64,000 nucleotides of DNA from an uncultured Fodinibius sp. (lineage in GTDB: Bacteria > Bacteroidota > Rhodothermia > Balneolales > Balneolaceae). A model generated the notes under the pieces. That model did not search any database. It saw nothing but the letters and a program-made list of their open reading frames with translations, and was not told the DNA's origin. The position numbers and the translations under genes were made by a program. Of this stretch, positions 61,515 through 64,000 are shown one piece after another. Every line of letters starts with the position of its first letter. Within the stretch, counting starts at the first letter, position 1. The DNA lies in assembly GCA_913056235.1 (NCBI GenBank), contig CAJXMW010000007.1:62001-126000 (forward strand). Direction: 5' to 3'.

Positions 61515-61549
61515 TATCTCGTTGCAATGCTTTGCGTTGCAACGAGATA
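61515..61549. repeat. palindromic repeat A
   Basis: Thirteen-base perfect arms TATCTCGTTGCAA / TTGCAACGAGATA around a 9-base loop. Noncoding, between the kinase and the 2Fe-2S gene. The 61278-61603 gap has no credible gene. Confidence 0.7.
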
Positions 61550-61570
61550 CCCTGTGATTAGCACCCTATA

Positions 61571-61599
61571 ACTAGCGCAAGTTTGAAACTTGTGCTAGT
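61571..61599. repeat. palindromic repeat B
   Basis: Fourteen-base arms ACTAGCGCAAGTTT / AAACTTGTGCTAGT around one G, with a single G-U position. It lies 21 bases after repeat A. It ends 4 bases before the minus-strand stop at 61604, so it might also act as a terminator of that gene, but there is no T-tract. Its centre resembles the palindrome at 23309-23341. Confidence 0.7.
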
Positions 61600-61603
61600 G
61601 CAA

Positions 61604-61969
61604 TTATTGCTCATGCAGTGGGTGTTTAAGAAACATGTACTCTTCAACCGGATTTCCATTGATGAGATGCTGCTGGATGATTTGTTCCAGCACTTCCGGC
61701 TGACAAGAGTGATACCAAATACCTTCCGGGTAGACCACCGCTATTGGACCTTTTTTGCATACTTGCAGGCAATTTGCTTTGGTTCTGTAAATGCCACCGG
61801 CACCATCCAAGCTTAGTTCCTTCAGACGTTTTTTGAGGTATTTCCAGGCTTTTAGTCCTATTTCCTTTTTGCAGCATTTGGATTTTGTCTGATCTGCACA
61901 GAGGAAAATATGTCGTTCAATCTTATCAATGTGTAGCTTTTTGGCCTTTTTGCGAACACGTTCATTCAT
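61604..61969 (-). CDS. thioredoxin-like 2Fe-2S ferredoxin-domain protein
   Basis: A 121-residue protein of the thioredoxin-fold [2Fe-2S] ferredoxin family. Cluster Cys are visible in [14 protein letters not shown] (about 20-33) and [20 protein letters not shown] (about 63-82). GIWYHSC then [20 protein letters not shown] closes the domain as in homologues. A basic N-terminus precedes it ([12 protein letters not shown]). It likely transfers electrons or delivers clusters; the partner is not shown by its neighbours. Start ATG 61969. Confidence 0.9.
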   Translation of the reverse strand: MNERVRKKAKKLHIDKIERHIFLCADQTKSKCCKKEIGLKAWKYLKKRLKELSLDGAGGIYRTKANCLQVCKKGPIAVVYPEGIWYHSCQPEVLEQIIQQHLINGNPVEEYMFLKHPLHEQ

Positions 61970-62022
61970 TCAAAAATAGGATTTATGTACTTATGATTTC
62001 TCACAACCTCCACACTTAACTT

Positions 62023-63624
62023 CTAATAATCCAATCCCGGCTGGGTAATCTCGTAGTCTTTCTCCTGTTTGGCCTGCTCGACCATCTCGGCCACATCCTG
62101 CAGCAGTTGTTTGGCATCATATACAATACCGTCTTTGATAGTGTACTCAATTCCACCTATACGTTCGGGTTTATTTTGCTTATTAACATGGACGGCGCCA
62201 GTACCATAGAGCGTCTTCAAATTTTTAAGAGGATTAGCGTCGACCAGCACCATGTCAGCCAGTTTCCCAACTTCAATGGTTCCGATTTTATCATCCATAT
62301 TTAGCACCTCAGCTGCTTTGAGGGATGCCGACTGAAAAATTTCGAGGGGATGAAATCCGGCCTCTCGAAACAGTTCCATCTCCTGGATGTACCCAAAACC
62401 GTAAAGTTTATAGATGTATCCCGCATCCGAGCCGAGCGTCACCCGTCCACCGCGATTTTTGAATTCATTGACAAACTCAAACCATAGCTCGTAGTTTTCT
62501 TTCCACGCTACTTCCTGCTCCGTCCCCCAGTTGATCCAGTATGAGCCGTGCGATTTACGGCTGGGCTTGTAGAACTCCCAGAGCGAGGGCAACGTATATT
62601 TTTCGTGCCATTCGGCGCGGCGCTGGGTGCTCAGATCGCGGCTGGCTTCGTAAATGGTAAAGGTGGGATTGAGCGTCACATCCAGCTCAAGCATTTCGTT
62701 CATCACGCTGTTCCATTTTTTACTATACGGATCGGCGGCCTGCTTCCAGAGCTTGCCAGCTTCTTCAAAACGGTGCTGCTCGTTGCTGTAGTTGTAGTCC
62801 AGCGGATAATCTTGAATCACCTGGTCGGTAAACAGCGCTTCGGGGATACCGTACCAGTGGGTGATGCTGGTTAGCCCCAGTCGGGCCGATTCAAGAGCAT
62901 TGTTATACACCACTCTCGTTTGAGCATGATGGGTCATCGTACCAAGTCCCAGCTTGTTGGCTTCGTCGATGGCAGCAGCATACACCGGCTTGCTGGCGCC
63001 AAAAAATTTGATGCCGTCGGCGCCCTTTTCGTTAATCATGTGTACCCATTTACGGGCTTCCTCAGGCGATGTAATTGGACCGTCGTGTTCCATCCCAAAA
63101 CCAATATAGGAAAAGATGCGAGGAGCGGTAATTTCATTGTTGGCACTGCGTTCTTTCTGGCGGAGCGTCCAGTCCATGCCATTAAATGAGCCCGGCTCGC
63201 GAACGGTGGTGATGCCGTGAGCCATCCACAATTTATAGACGTATTCGGCCGGTGTACCCTGCGCTTCGCCGCCGGTATGAGCATGCATGTCGATGAAGCC
63301 CGGCAGCAGGTACATACCGCTGGCATCGATCACCCGGGTGTTGGATCCGGCATCGGGACGGTTTTCTTCGTTGATAGGGAGGCCGGGATAACCCACTGAT
63401 TGGATGGAGGTAATTTTATTCCGCTTCACAACCACGTCGATGGGGCCTCTTGGCGGTGATCCGGTGCCATCAACCAAGGTAACGCCCCGGATGATCAGCC
63501 GTTCGTACGGTCCTTCGCCCATGCTGCGCTCGGGGGCTTCTTGCACTTGTGCGTGTGATGTGCTGGCCAAGCCGGTAATAAGAGTTGCTATCAGGATGGC
63601 AAAAATGAAACGTTGTGAGGGCAT
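62023..63624 (-). CDS. secreted amidohydrolase-family protein
   Basis: A 533-residue metal-dependent hydrolase with a signal peptide to about residue 25 (STSHAQ). The amidohydrolase barrel shows PGFIDMHAHTGG (His-x-His, about 108-119), a bridging Lys in GIKFFGASK, His ligands in LGTMTHHAQT and TSITHWYG, and the Asp in RVTLGSDAGY (about 400-409). The N- and C-terminal beta-sandwich parts (DVVVKRNKITSI; GKLADMVLVDANPL) are typical of the imidazolonepropionase/prolidase-like secreted group. Substrate unknown; such exported members cleave peptides or lactams. It follows the 2Fe-2S gene by 53 bases in reverse order on the same strand. Confidence 0.9.
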   Translation of the reverse strand: MPSQRFIFAILIATLITGLASTSHAQVQEAPERSMGEGPYERLIIRGVTLVDGTGSPPRGPIDVVVKRNKITSIQSVGYPGLPINEENRPDAGSNTRVIDASGMYLLPGFIDMHAHTGGEAQGTPAEYVYKLWMAHGITTVREPGSFNGMDWTLRQKERSANNEITAPRIFSYIGFGMEHDGPITSPEEARKWVHMINEKGADGIKFFGASKPVYAAAIDEANKLGLGTMTHHAQTRVVYNNALESARLGLTSITHWYGIPEALFTDQVIQDYPLDYNYSNEQHRFEEAGKLWKQAADPYSKKWNSVMNEMLELDVTLNPTFTIYEASRDLSTQRRAEWHEKYTLPSLWEFYKPSRKSHGSYWINWGTEQEVAWKENYELWFEFVNEFKNRGGRVTLGSDAGYIYKLYGFGYIQEMELFREAGFHPLEIFQSASLKAAEVLNMDDKIGTIEVGKLADMVLVDANPLKNLKTLYGTGAVHVNKQNKPERIGGIEYTIKDGIVYDAKQLLQDVAEMVEQAKQEKDYEITQPGLDY

Positions 63625-63820
63625 ACTGTGGGTGTATTAGGTGAAAATTTTCAATATAAAGTAATCAACAGTTCCGAGAGCTGACAGTTAAAAATTTTAA
63701 AAAGGATCCTCTCAGGGCGAAGAAAATATTGAATACGCTCCGCACATAACTGCTTCGGCAAGATCATAGTTACAGATGCTGGAACAAATTCAGAATAATC
63801 GCGGGGATTGTAAAATATCA

Positions 63821-64000
63821 TTACAGCAGAAGTGCACCTTCGTGCTTTAGTAGGTATTTCTTGCGGTCAATTCCGCCACTATATCCCACCAGTGTTTGGT
63901 CGGCGCCAATCACGCGGTGACAGGGAATGATGATGGGAATCGGGTTTTTACCGTTGGCCGTGCCCACGGCTCGCACCTTATTGGGATCGCCGATCTTTGC
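63821..64000 (-). CDS. ogt: O6-alkylguanine-DNA alkyltransferase, C-terminal part
   Basis: Only the last 59 codons are in the window; the 5' end lies beyond the right edge. The acceptor Cys is in [15 protein letters not shown], preceded by [13 protein letters not shown] and followed by [18 protein letters not shown], the full signature of the MGMT/Ogt active-site domain. The stop is TAA at 63821. It transfers alkyl groups from damaged guanine in DNA to its own Cys. It faces away from the amidohydrolase gene by about 200 noncoding bases. Confidence 0.95.
   Translation of the reverse strand, partial: AKIGDPNKVRAVGTANGKNPIPIIIPCHRVIGADQTLVGYSGGIDRKKYLLKHEGALLL

Noticed and set aside
61500-61610. 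CRISPR-like repeats
   Set aside because: Only two different palindromes with no regular spacing or shared repeat unit; no cas genes in the window.

Overview
The window looks like chromosomal DNA of a halophilic or marine member of the FCB superphylum, most likely the Balneolales/Rhodothermota group near Bacteroidota. The reasons are a short (284-residue) primary sigma factor, few recognisable Shine-Dalgarno sequences, a regulator-propeller histidine kinase, an actinobacterial-type fused 2-oxoglutarate decarboxylase/dehydrogenase with a Pro/Ala linker, many acidic proteins and lipoproteins with an LxxC lipobox. No rRNA, tRNA, CRISPR array, integrase or insertion sequence was seen. Taxonomy is inferred from protein character, not from a search.

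Layout. 1-6194: N-terminus of the 2-oxoglutarate enzyme (minus strand), then pepF, a GAF protein and deoB in a tight operon, then rpoD with a strong terminator. 6264-13172: propeller histidine kinase, its NarL-type regulator, a Tyr/Arg/Ser-rich lipoprotein and a beta-barrel protein. 13218-17127: a phosphatase-fold lipoprotein, a tandem universal stress protein, CorA, a tiny membrane protein and a wrecked OmpA lipoprotein. 17197-23341: the conserved divergent pair of an ABC exporter (YbbA/YbbP type) and TesA, a LmbE deacetylase and a decayed isocitrate lyase. 23366-26506: SIMPL protein, a cyclic-di-AMP synthase fused to its YbbR/CdaR regulator, and a PLP dehydratase. 27129-33669: membrane MutS homologue, vWA lipoprotein, DUF1569, DUF2007 and Smr proteins, and an AT-rich cassette ending in a HicA-like toxin. 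33736-43470: ABC-F ATPase, adenosine deaminase, an amidoligase/glutamine-amidotransferase pair, a Dabb protein, two overlapping HU genes (one with a membrane anchor and LysM domain) and aconitase. 43498-53803: a CocE-type hydrolase, DUF421 and YtxH proteins, a MerC/ZIP/ribbon-helix-helix metal operon with a clear operator-like dyad, an AI-2E-type permease, and an amino-acid catabolic group. 54073-61277: a signalling locus with two response regulators, a KaiC-like ATPase and a LOV-PAS histidine kinase, preceded by the collapsed remains of a second KaiC-kinase pair. 61515-64000: palindromic repeats, a 2Fe-2S protein, an amidohydrolase and the C-terminus of an O6-alkylguanine-DNA alkyltransferase.

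The strongest candidates for new biology are the KaiC/LOV-kinase locus with its decayed twin, the HU-LysM fusion that could tie the nucleoid to the cell wall, the CdaA-YbbR fusion, the MerC-ZIP-RHH operon with its 24-bp dyad, the amidoligase pair, and the three-gene HicA-like cassette. Four gene wrecks (OmpA lipoprotein, isocitrate lyase, KaiC, kinase) and one unidentified remnant show ongoing gene loss. All family names rest on motifs read by eye.
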